DNA from: Betaproteobacteria bacterium
Lineage (GTDB): Bacteria > Pseudomonadota > Gammaproteobacteria > Burkholderiales > Rhodocyclaceae
Assembly: GCA_025997075.1 (NCBI GenBank)
Contig: BNUC01000147.1
Location: forward strand, 1 to 8,463
DNA length: 8,463 bases
Direction: 5' to 3'
Of this stretch, positions 1 to 5,834 are shown one piece after another. Below the pieces are notes generated by a model that was not told the DNA's origin, ran no database searches, and saw only the letters and a list, made by a program, of their open reading frames with translations. A program made the translations under genes and the position numbers. Each line of letters begins with the position of its first letter. Within the stretch, counting starts at the first letter, position 1.

Positions 1-3
1 GAG

Positions 4-35
4 CCCGTCATTCCGGCTTTCGCCGGAATGACGGG
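4..35 (-). repeat. Perfect 14-bp hairpin, dispersed-repeat type
   Basis: Bases 4-17 and 22-35 are exact reverse complements (CCCGTCATTCCGGC against GCCGGAATGACGGG) around a 4-base loop. Read on the minus strand, the direction of transcription here, the loop is GAAA closed by C-G, a GNRA-type tetraloop that should make a very stable RNA hairpin. It begins 8 bases after the stop codon of the small membrane protein. No T-run follows before the window ends, so it is not a classical intrinsic terminator, although it could still stop transcription or protect the 3' end. The ATTCCGGC...GCCGGAAT core resembles palindromes scattered between genes in many proteobacterial genomes; that resemblance is from memory, not from a search. 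Confidence 0.75.
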
Positions 36-43
36 GCGTTTTC

Positions 44-232
44 CTACACAGGAATAACCATGACACGCTCGAGAATCAGCAGCCCAAAAACCAGCAAGGC
101 CATCAACACGGCGTAACGGAACAAGCGCCAGGAAAAATACAGGTATTTGGAATTCCTGGTTAGCAGATACGCGCCCACGCCGCCTCCGACCAGCAGCAGG
201 GTCAGCATACCCAGCAGGCGGAGAAACCACAT
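44..232 (-). CDS. Small two-helix inner-membrane protein, function unknown
   Basis: This 62-residue protein is not one I recognise. It has two clear hydrophobic segments, about residues 2-24 and 38-60, joined by a short basic and aromatic loop (TRNSKYLYFSWRLFR), so it is probably an inner-membrane hairpin protein. The loop carries several positive charges, which by the positive-inside rule would place it in the cytoplasm and both ends in the periplasm. The ATG lies 14 bases after the lpxC stop, with only a weak GAGA as ribosome-binding site, so it is probably translated from the lpxC transcript. A stable hairpin follows the stop. The hydrophobic pattern and operon position support a real gene; no catalytic motif is visible and no function is claimed. 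Confidence 0.7.
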   Translation of the reverse strand: MWFLRLLGMLTLLLVGGGVGAYLLTRNSKYLYFSWRLFRYAVLMALLVFGLLILERVMVIPV

Positions 233-246
233 GAGGGCGTGATCTC

Positions 247-1176
247 TCAGTACGCCGGCTGCGCCAGCCAGCGGACAACGGATTGCGGCGCGCGCGCGGC
301 GTCCTCGAAGCTGACGAGTTCCCAGGCGTCGGGATGGGCGAGCAGCTCACGCGCCAGCAGATTGTTCAAGGCATGCCCCGATTTGTGCGCGGTAAAAGCC
401 GCCAGCAGGGGATGCTTCAGCAGATAGAGGTCGCCAATCGCGTCGAGGACCTTGTGCTTGACGAATTCGTCGCTGTAACGCAGACCGTCGGCGTTGAGTA
501 CGCGGAATTCATCGAGCACCACCGCGTTGTCCAGCCCGCCACCCTGCGCCAGACCGTTTTCGTGCAGCCACTCGACTTCCTGCATGAAGCCGAAGGTACG
601 CGCGCGCGCAATTTCGCGCACATAGGAATTCCCGGCAAAATCGAAGGTGACTTCCTGACCGGTACGTTCGATCGCCGGATGATTGAAGGCAATGGAGAAA
701 GTCAGGCGATAACCATCATAAGGATCAAAACGCGCCCACCGTTCGCCGCCACGATCGGTCTCACGCACTTCAATCCGGCGCTTGACGCGAATAAATTTTT
801 TCGCGGACTGCTGATCTTCAATACCCGCCGACTGGATAAGGAATACGAAAGGCGACGCCGAACCGTCGAGAATCGGCACCTCGGCCGCGTCGAGATCGAC
901 ATAGGCGTTATCCACACCCAGACCGGCCAGCGCCGACATCAGGTGTTCGATGGTACCGACCTTGACGCCATCGCGTTCGAGACACGAACACATGAGCGTA
1001 TCGCCAACCATCAAGGCGGATGCCGGTAAATCGACCACCGGATCGAGATCGATGCGCCGGAAGACGATGCCGGTATTCGCCGCCGCCGGTCGCAAGCTCA
1101 TGTTGACCTTGACGCCCGAGTGCAGGCCGACTCCGGATGCCCGGATCACCGATTTAAGAGTGCGCTGTTTGAGCAT
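247..1176 (-). CDS. lpxC: UDP-3-O-acyl-N-acetylglucosamine deacetylase LpxC
   Basis: LpxC removes the acetyl group from UDP-3-O-acyl-GlcNAc, the committed step of lipid A synthesis, in the cytoplasm using zinc. The 309-residue length is close to the 305 of E. coli. The N-terminus [20 protein letters not shown] matches the E. coli start closely, so I chose the ATG at 1174-1176. The open frame runs 13 codons further upstream, but that stretch contains the likely promoter. Visible active-site residues by family alignment are E77 and H78 ([12 protein letters not shown]), zinc ligands H241 and D245 ([10 protein letters not shown]) and general acid/base H268 (KSGHALNN). No good Shine-Dalgarno precedes the ATG. 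The C-terminus is WLAQPAY, without the AVLA-type ending that FtsH recognises in E. coli. The gene is separated from ftsZ by 381 bases and probably has its own promoter. Confidence 0.97.
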   Translation of the reverse strand: MLKQRTLKSVIRASGVGLHSGVKVNMSLRPAAANTGIVFRRIDLDPVVDLPASALMVGDTLMCSCLERDGVKVGTIEHLMSALAGLGVDNAYVDLDAAEVPILDGSASPFVFLIQSAGIEDQQSAKKFIRVKRRIEVRETDRGGERWARFDPYDGYRLTFSIAFNHPAIERTGQEVTFDFAGNSYVREIARARTFGFMQEVEWLHENGLAQGGGLDNAVVLDEFRVLNADGLRYSDEFVKHKVLDAIGDLYLLKHPLLAAFTAHKSGHALNNLLARELLAHPDAWELVSFEDAARAPQSVVRWLAQPAY

Positions 1177-1203
1177 GTATTTGAAAAAACAGGGAATCGG
1201 TGG

Positions 1204-1209
1204 ATTGTA
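1204..1209 (-). promoter_or_regulatory. Likely extended -10 promoter of lpxC
   Basis: On the minus strand the bases read TGC-TACAAT, a near-consensus sigma-70 -10 box with the upstream TG of an extended -10. A start site about 7 bases downstream would lie near 1197 and give a leader of about 20 bases before the lpxC ATG. No good -35 hexamer sits 16-18 bases upstream, where the sequence reads AAAAGG or similar; extended -10 promoters tolerate this. It lies between the inverted-repeat element and lpxC. This is a motif call from sequence only. Confidence 0.45.
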
Positions 1210-1306
1210 GCACAAGCCGCCAACTCCCTTTTGCAGAGTTCAGGGATCAGCAGGGCAATCGCATGAATATATTTGTCATGGTAAAGCATGAACAGGCGTT
1301 TGCTTT

Positions 1307-1357
1307 CCCTCTCCCCTTGTGGGAGAGGGTGCCCCGGCAGGGGCGGGTGAGGGGGAG
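1307..1357. repeat. Dispersed palindromic repeat, copy 1
   Basis: This stretch contains two hairpins: CCCTCTCCC (1307-1315) with GGGAGAGGG (1321-1329), and GCCCC with GGGGC (1331-1344) around GGCA, followed by GGGTGAGGGGGAG. Its style (CTCTCCC, GGGAGAGGG, GGGTGAGGG) matches a class of intergenic repeats common in proteobacterial genomes. It is in inverted orientation to the copy at 1398-1449 and lies inside the larger element. Confidence 0.7.
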
Positions 1358-1397
1358 GAGCGGGCGCATACTCCAGCCCTGTTTCGCGCTGAACCGC

Positions 1398-1449
1398 CAC
1401 CCCCTCATCCGGCCTTCGGCCACCTTCTCCCCGCAAGCGGGGCGAAGGG
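1398..1449. repeat. Dispersed palindromic repeat, copy 2 (inverted)
   Basis: This is an imperfect reverse-complement copy of 1307-1357. It shares the CCCCCTCA(C/T)CCG start, then GGCC-TTC-GGCC and CCCCGC-AAG-CGGGG hairpins, ending in CGAAGGG. The two copies are separated by about 40 bases, so the interior of the element could itself fold into a long imperfect stem. Confidence 0.65.
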
Positions 1450-1557
1450 ACAAGATCGCCATACTCCGCGGGAAGTGTCGTCCTTCATTTCAATGACATT
1501 CATGCGATTGCCCTGCAAGGATCAGGAATCAGATTTCAGGTCGTTGATCCCTGACAA

Positions 1558-2739
1558 TCAGTCCGCCTGCTTGCGCAGAAAAGCCGGTATCTCGTAGCGA
1601 TCGACGCCGCCATGGGTCATGGCTTCGACGCTCGCGTTACGCCCCTTGCGCACTACCGCCGGCACATCAAGATCCTTGGGATCAAAGCTGCCCCCGTTCA
1701 CAAAGCCGCCGTCGGTACCCGTGGCCTGTACGACGGGCGTGTTGATCACCTCGAACGGCTGACGCTTCGTCTGATGCTGGCCGAGGCCGGTTGCAACGAC
1801 CGTCACGCGCAAATCGTCTTCGACGCCCTCGGCGTAAACCGCACCAAAAATGATGTAAGCATCGTCGGCGGCGAATTCGCGCACGGTGTTCATGACTTCA
1901 TGCACTTCCTTGAGCTTCAGACTGCTGTGCGAGGCCGTGATGTTGACCAGCACGCCCCTGGCGCCGGAGAGGTTGACCCCTTCGAGCAAGGGCGAGGCAA
2001 CGGCCTGCTCGGCGGCGATACGCGCGCGGTCGACGCCTGTGGCAGAGGCCGAACCCATCATGGCCATGCCCGTTTCGCTCATCGCGGTTTTCACGTCTTC
2101 GAAATCGACGTTGACCAGCCCAGGGTAGTTGATGATCTCGGCAATACCGCCGACGGCGTTGCTCAGCACGTTGTTGGCGGCATTGAAAGCATCTTCCATC
2201 GAGATGTCGTCGCCGAGCACGTCCATCAGGCGATCGTTGAGAACGACGATCAGCGAATCGACGTGTTTCTGCAATTCGGTGATGCCGGCCTCGGCGACCT
2301 TGCCACGTTTGCCTTCGAAAGCGAAGGGCTTGGTCACCACGGCGACGGTCAACACGCCCATCTCGCGGGCGATTTCGGCGACGACCGGCGCCGCGCCGGT
2401 CCCCGTGCCACCGCCCATGCCGGCGGTGATGAAGACCATGTGCGCGCCTTTTAATGCCGCGGCGATCTGTTCGCGCTCGCTGATCGCCGCATCGCGACCG
2501 ACTTCGGGCTTGGCGCCGGCGCCAAGCCCCGTCTTGCCCAGACGCAACTTCTTGTGCGCCACGCTGCGCTTCAAGGCTTGCGCATCCGTGTTGGCGGCGA
2601 TGAATTCGACGCCCATCACGCCTTCGCGAATCATGTGATCCACCGCGTTGCCGCCGGCGCCGCCGACGCCGATCACCTTGATCACGGTCTCAAAATCGTT
2701 GATGACGTCTTCTTTCTCGATGATTTCAAACATGGCCAT
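1558..2739 (-). CDS. ftsZ: Cell division GTPase FtsZ
   Basis: FtsZ is the tubulin-like GTPase that assembles the cytoplasmic Z ring and recruits the divisome. The 393-residue protein shows the GTP-binding loop GVGGAGGNAV (24-33), the tubulin signature GMGGGTGTGA (107-116) and the T7 synergy loop NVDFEDVK (210-217), which supplies catalytic acidic residues to the next subunit. A linker of about 60 residues (320-380) leads to the conserved tail DRYEIPAFLRKQAD (380-393), the FtsA-binding peptide. Two ATGs are close: MAM from 2739, and a second six bases downstream at 2731-2733. AGGAG lies 6 bases before the first, which I chose; GAGG also precedes the second, so either is possible. The gene starts 35 bases after ftsA ends. 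No strong terminator follows it. Confidence 0.98.
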   Translation of the reverse strand: MAMFEIIEKEDVINDFETVIKVIGVGGAGGNAVDHMIREGVMGVEFIAANTDAQALKRSVAHKKLRLGKTGLGAGAKPEVGRDAAISEREQIAAALKGAHMVFITAGMGGGTGTGAAPVVAEIAREMGVLTVAVVTKPFAFEGKRGKVAEAGITELQKHVDSLIVVLNDRLMDVLGDDISMEDAFNAANNVLSNAVGGIAEIINYPGLVNVDFEDVKTAMSETGMAMMGSASATGVDRARIAAEQAVASPLLEGVNLSGARGVLVNITASHSSLKLKEVHEVMNTVREFAADDAYIIFGAVYAEGVEDDLRVTVVATGLGQHQTKRQPFEVINTPVVQATGTDGGFVNGGSFDPKDLDVPAVVRKGRNASVEAMTHGGVDRYEIPAFLRKQAD

Positions 2740-2774
2740 GCCTCTCTCCTCTGCAAAAAACTTGAATAAACCGA

Positions 2775-4004
2775 TTAAAAATTTTTCTCGAACCAGGATT
2801 TCATCCGTCCGAAAATCTGTTTCACATCGCGTGTCTCGCGCACCTTCAAACCACGCTTCCTTTGCGTCAGCGCTTCCAGCAACAGACCGTAGGACGTGGC
2901 GAAACGCGGCGACTGGATAACATCAGCCATCGCGCCGTTGTACTTGGGAACGCCGAGCCGTACCTGCATGTGGAAAAACTCCTCGCCAAACTCGATCATT
3001 CCGCGCATGACCGCGGCCCCTCCGGTCAGGACGATGCCCGAGGTGAGCACTTCCTCGAAACCGGAGCGGCGCAGGTCCGCCTGGATTTTCTCGTACAGTT
3101 CCTCGACGCGCGGCTGGATGACGTCGGCCAGCGCGCGGCGCGAGAATTTGCGCGACGGCCGCTCATCAACGCCCGGTACCTCGAACATATCCTCGGGATC
3201 GGCGAGATCGGACAGCGCGCAACCGAACTCGCATTTGATGTATTCGGCCTCGCGCGTCGGCGTGCGCAGCATCTTGGCAATATCGTTGGTGATGTAGTCG
3301 CCGGCGATCGGGATCACCGAGGTATGGCGAATCGCGCCCTGCGTCCATACCGCCAGATCGGTAGTGCCGCCGCCGATGTCGATCAGGCACACGCCGAGAT
3401 CCTTTTCGTCTTCCGACAGAACGGCATAGCTCGACGCCAGCGGCTGCAGCACCAGATCATTGGCTTCCAGCCCGCAACGGCGCACGCACTTGACGATGTT
3501 CTGCGCCGCCGACACCGCGCCGGTGACGATGTGTACCTTGACTTCAAGGCGGAATCCGCTCATGCCGATCGGTTCGCGGATGCCGTCCTGATCGTCGATG
3601 ATGAATTCCTGGGTGAGGATGTGCAGGATCTGCTGGTCAGTCGGGATCGGCATCGCGCGCGCCGTCTCGATGACCCGCTCGACATCCATCGGCGTAACTT
3701 CCTTGTCCTTGATCTTCACCATGCCGTCGGAATTGAAACTGCGGATATGGCTGCCGGCAATACCCGTATAAACGTCTTTGACTTCACAGTCGGCCATCAG
3801 TTCGACTTCCTGGATCGCGCTGGAAATCGTCGCCACCGTGTCCTCGATGTTGACCACGACGCCTTTTTTCAGTCCGTGCGAGTCCTGCGAACCCAGGCCG
3901 ATGATATTGAGCTGGTCATCCGGGCTGACCTCCGCCACCAGCGCCACGACCTTGGTCGTACCAATATCCAGGCCAACGATGATTTCCTTGTTTTCCCTGC
4001 TCAT
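2775..4004 (-). CDS. ftsA: Cell division protein FtsA
   Basis: FtsA is the actin-like ATPase that anchors FtsZ filaments to the inner membrane and recruits later divisome proteins. In this 409-residue protein the phosphate-1 loop is DIGTTK (13-18), phosphate-2 is DIGGGTTD (209-216) and the adenosine motif is LTGGAAVMRG (326-335). The 1C interaction domain typical of FtsA, in place of actin's 1B, falls around residues 84-160. The end FGRMKSWFEKNF (398-409) is the amphipathic membrane-targeting helix. The ATG overlaps the ftsQ stop by four bases (ATGA at 4001-4004), with GAAGGGA as ribosome-binding site, so the two are probably translationally coupled. Length and motifs are complete. Confidence 0.98.
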   Translation of the reverse strand: MSRENKEIIVGLDIGTTKVVALVAEVSPDDQLNIIGLGSQDSHGLKKGVVVNIEDTVATISSAIQEVELMADCEVKDVYTGIAGSHIRSFNSDGMVKIKDKEVTPMDVERVIETARAMPIPTDQQILHILTQEFIIDDQDGIREPIGMSGFRLEVKVHIVTGAVSAAQNIVKCVRRCGLEANDLVLQPLASSYAVLSEDEKDLGVCLIDIGGGTTDLAVWTQGAIRHTSVIPIAGDYITNDIAKMLRTPTREAEYIKCEFGCALSDLADPEDMFEVPGVDERPSRKFSRRALADVIQPRVEELYEKIQADLRRSGFEEVLTSGIVLTGGAAVMRGMIEFGEEFFHMQVRLGVPKYNGAMADVIQSPRFATSYGLLLEALTQRKRGLKVRETRDVKQIFGRMKSWFEKNF

Positions 4005-4774
4005 GGTGTCCCTTCGCCTTCACTCTCGGGCGCCGCGGCCACCCGCAGCGCGAACCCATTCGGATACCGCATGTCCACGACCTCCGACCGTCCCTCGCTC
4101 ACCGCCAGTATCGACGGATAGAACTCGACGAAACGCTCCAGACGTCTCAGACGTTCCGGGCGTTCGCTTGCCGGCGCTTTTACCTGTTCCCGGCCAAGCT
4201 CGACGATCATCCCGTCGTCCAGTTTCAGTTGCAGCGCAAGGCGCGGCGAAACAGTGAGCACACGCGGCGCGCGCCCGATCGGTCTCAACAGATCGACGGT
4301 TTGCCGGTAGTAACCCAGCATCTCCGATACGAAACGGGTGGGTCCGACAAGAACCGGCAGCGCTTCCGGCGACGGCGCGTTGATGCCGGCCGTGAAAATC
4401 TCGCCGTGCGAATTCACCAGTTGCCTGTTTGTCCGGCCCCAGAACGCCACCGGCACGTGTTCTTCGATTCTCACTTCGACGCTTGCCGGCCACTGTCGCC
4501 GCATCTCGGCGCGCCGCACCCAGGGCAACTGCTCCAGCGATTCCCTGAGCACCTCCAGATCGATGCTGAAGAAGTTGCCGCGCAGCTTCCCGGACAGCGA
4601 GCGCTCGATTTCGGCACGCCGCACTTCGCGCAATTCGTTCGTTATCACTATTTCGCGGATCGGGAAAAGCGGCAAACGCGCCACGCCGATGACCACGGCC
4701 ACGAGCAAAGCCGCCGCACCCGCCGTGAAGAGCAGGTCCGCGACGTCTTTCATTAATTGTGGCCGATTCCACAT
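4001..4774 (-). CDS. ftsQ: Cell division protein FtsQ
   Basis: FtsQ is a single-span inner-membrane divisome protein that binds FtsB and FtsL in the periplasm and links early and late division proteins. The 257-residue sequence has a short cytoplasmic N-terminus, one membrane segment (about 11-33) and a POTRA domain (about 37-107) beginning FPIREIVITN. LPWVRRAEMRRQWPASVEVRIEEHVPVAFW is the conserved end of the POTRA domain leading into the beta domain. The VNSHGEIF segment corresponds to VDxxGxxF in the family. The start at 4774 lies three bases after the ddlB stop, with GGGA about 6 bases upstream. A second in-frame ATG is at codon 8, but the first gives a better-placed ribosome-binding site. 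The stop overlaps ftsA. Confidence 0.96.
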   Translation of the reverse strand: MWNRPQLMKDVADLLFTAGAAALLVAVVIGVARLPLFPIREIVITNELREVRRAEIERSLSGKLRGNFFSIDLEVLRESLEQLPWVRRAEMRRQWPASVEVRIEEHVPVAFWGRTNRQLVNSHGEIFTAGINAPSPEALPVLVGPTRFVSEMLGYYRQTVDLLRPIGRAPRVLTVSPRLALQLKLDDGMIVELGREQVKAPASERPERLRRLERFVEFYPSILAVSEGRSEVVDMRYPNGFALRVAAAPESEGEGTP

Positions 4775-4777
4775 CGA

Positions 4778-5683
4778 TCATCCCAAAGTGGCCAGCGACA
4801 GCACGCGCACAACCAGTTGTTCATAAGACAAACCGGCGGCCCGGGCGGCCATCGGCACCAACGAATGATCCGTCATGCCCGGCGAGGTGTTGACCTCCAG
4901 AAAATAAGCATTTCCCTGTCCGTCCATCAGAAAATCGACTCGCCCCCATCCGCGACATCCCAAGACGCGAAAAGCCTCCAGCGACTGCGCCCTGAGCTCC
5001 CGCTCGCGCGCCTCGGGCAAATCGCAGGGGCACAGATAGCGGGTGTCCTCGCGCAGATACTTGGCCTCGTAGTCATAAAAATCCGTGCTTGGCACGATGC
5101 GGATGATCGGCAGGGCTTCGTCACCCAGAATGGCGACGGTATATTCACCCTCGACAATGCCGCGCTCGGCGATCACCAGCGAGTCATGCCGGGCGGCTTC
5201 TGCATAGGCCTCCCGCAGCCGGCCGGATTCACTGACCTTGATCACCCCGATCGACGAGCCTTCGCATGCCGGCTTGACGAAAAGCGGTAAACCGAGCCGT
5301 GCTTCGATCGCGGCGAAATCGCTGTCCTGATCGAGCATCGCGAAGTCCGGCACCGGCAGACCCACGGAGCGCCATAACAGCTTGGTCCGCCATTTGTCCA
5401 TGCCAACGGCCGAAGCCATCACGCCGCTGCCGGTATAGGGAATGCCCATCAATTCCAGCACGCCCTGAATCGTTCCATCCTCACCGTGGCGGCCATGCAG
5501 CATGACAAACACGCGGTCGAACACCGCCAGGTCACCGAGCTTGCGTTCGGCCGGATCGAAGGCGTGCGCATCGACCCCTTGGCGCTGCAAGGCGTCAAGC
5601 ACGCGCGAACCGCTATGCAGGGAGACTTCGCGCTCGGCTGAATCGCCTCCGAAAAGAACGGCGACTTTTCCAAAATCAGACAT
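4778..5683 (-). CDS. ddlB: D-alanine--D-alanine ligase DdlB
   Basis: This cytoplasmic ATP-grasp enzyme joins two D-alanines for the end of the peptidoglycan stem peptide. The 301-residue length matches E. coli DdlB (306). Family motifs are [14 protein letters not shown] (12-25, with substrate-binding E17), the [12 protein letters not shown] segment (63-74), the [11 protein letters not shown] loop (137-147), YDYEAKY (203-209) and the C-terminal metal and ATP site with R248, D250, E263 and N265 ([17 protein letters not shown]). I chose the start [13 protein letters not shown] by alignment. The frame stays open 34 codons upstream to 5785, but that part translates a palindromic repeat and has no family similarity. 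AAGG lies only two bases before the chosen ATG, a tight spacing, so coupling to translation through the upstream spacer may help. Confidence 0.95.
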   Translation of the reverse strand: MSDFGKVAVLFGGDSAEREVSLHSGSRVLDALQRQGVDAHAFDPAERKLGDLAVFDRVFVMLHGRHGEDGTIQGVLELMGIPYTGSGVMASAVGMDKWRTKLLWRSVGLPVPDFAMLDQDSDFAAIEARLGLPLFVKPACEGSSIGVIKVSESGRLREAYAEAARHDSLVIAERGIVEGEYTVAILGDEALPIIRIVPSTDFYDYEAKYLREDTRYLCPCDLPEARERELRAQSLEAFRVLGCRGWGRVDFLMDGQGNAYFLEVNTSPGMTDHSLVPMAARAAGLSYEQLVVRVLSLATLG

Positions 5684-5834
5684 GGCCTTGGTTTCCGCAT
5701 TCCGCCGAATGTGATGACGTAATCTTTTGAGAGAATCCATCCCTTTCCATACGGGCGGAATACGCTTCGCTTTTCCGCCCTGCAACTTGCTTACCCAACC
5801 CTTCTCCGCGGGTAATTGTTTTTTTCAAGTTCAT
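5676..5834 (-). other. 52-codon open frame bridging murC and ddlB
   Basis: An ATG overlaps the murC stop as ATGA (5831-5834). It has AGGGAG 6 bases upstream, a better ribosome-binding site than that of ddlB. The frame runs 52 codons through the repeat at 5753-5780 and stops with a TGA inside the first codons of ddlB (overlap ATGTCTGA). The predicted peptide begins [16 protein letters not shown] and shows no domain, membrane segment or low-complexity repeat I can recognise. It may be a translated bridge that keeps ribosomes moving into ddlB, or the fossil start of a lost gene. Evidence for a functional protein is weak. Confidence 0.2.
5753..5780. repeat. Palindromic REP-like hairpin in the murC-ddlB spacer
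   Basis: GGGCGGAA (5753-5760) and TTCCGCCC (5773-5780) form a perfect 8-bp stem around the 12-base loop TACGCTTCGCTT. The pattern GGGCGGAATACGC...TTCCGCCC resembles a palindrome family found between genes in many proteobacteria, from memory rather than a search. No T-run follows on the minus strand, so it is unlikely to be an intrinsic terminator. It lies within the operon, where a strong terminator would cut off ddlB and ftsQAZ. Confidence 0.6.

Larger units (their letters stand above)
1250..1516. mobile_element. MITE-like element with perfect 19-bp terminal inverted repeats
   Basis: The left end (1250-1268) reads GCAGGGCAATCGCATGAAT and the right end (1498-1516) is its exact reverse complement. 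The similarity continues inward: GTCAT at 1275-1279 matches ATGAC at 1493-1497 if six bases (1269-1274) are treated as an insertion in the left arm. The roughly 267-bp unit carries no credible gene; the open frames crossing it are made of repeat sequence. GGATCAG occurs just outside both ends (1244-1250 and 1519-1525), compatible with a target duplication but offset by three bases at the right end. Non-autonomous size, paired ends and intergenic position suggest a miniature inverted-repeat element or a deleted insertion sequence. The ends resemble those of DDE-type insertion sequences, but I cannot name a family. Confidence 0.6.

Noticed and set aside
283..1029. 248-residue plus-strand open frame opposite lpxC, and a similar 280-residue one opposite ftsZ (1612-2454)
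   Set aside because: Both are antisense shadows of conserved genes with no domain or ribosome-binding context of their own.
1177..1215. 13-codon upstream extension of lpxC
   Set aside because: It contains the likely -10 box, and the conserved LpxC N-terminus begins at the ATG at 1174-1176.
1146..1496. Open frames of 70-100 codons on both strands across the ftsZ-lpxC spacer
   Set aside because: They read through palindromic repeat sequence, overlap each other on both strands, and show no protein-like pattern.
1517..1552. Possible ftsZ terminator: 8-bp stem (1517-1524 with 1545-1552) and 20-base loop
   Set aside because: One wobble pair, a large loop and no T-run make it too weak to call as an intrinsic terminator.
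2862..4121. 419-residue plus-strand open frame opposite ftsA
   Set aside because: It mirrors ftsA codon structure in a GC-rich sequence, has no recognisable domain, and lies entirely opposite a strongly conserved gene.
4020..4781. 253-residue minus-strand open frame overlapping ftsQ in another frame
   Set aside because: FtsQ in the 4001-4774 frame has clear membrane and POTRA features; the alternative frame is G/R/A-rich without any.
5684..5785. 34-codon upstream extension of ddlB, including an ATG at 5738-5740
   Set aside because: It translates the palindromic repeat and spacer; Ddl similarity and usual length fit the start at 5683.
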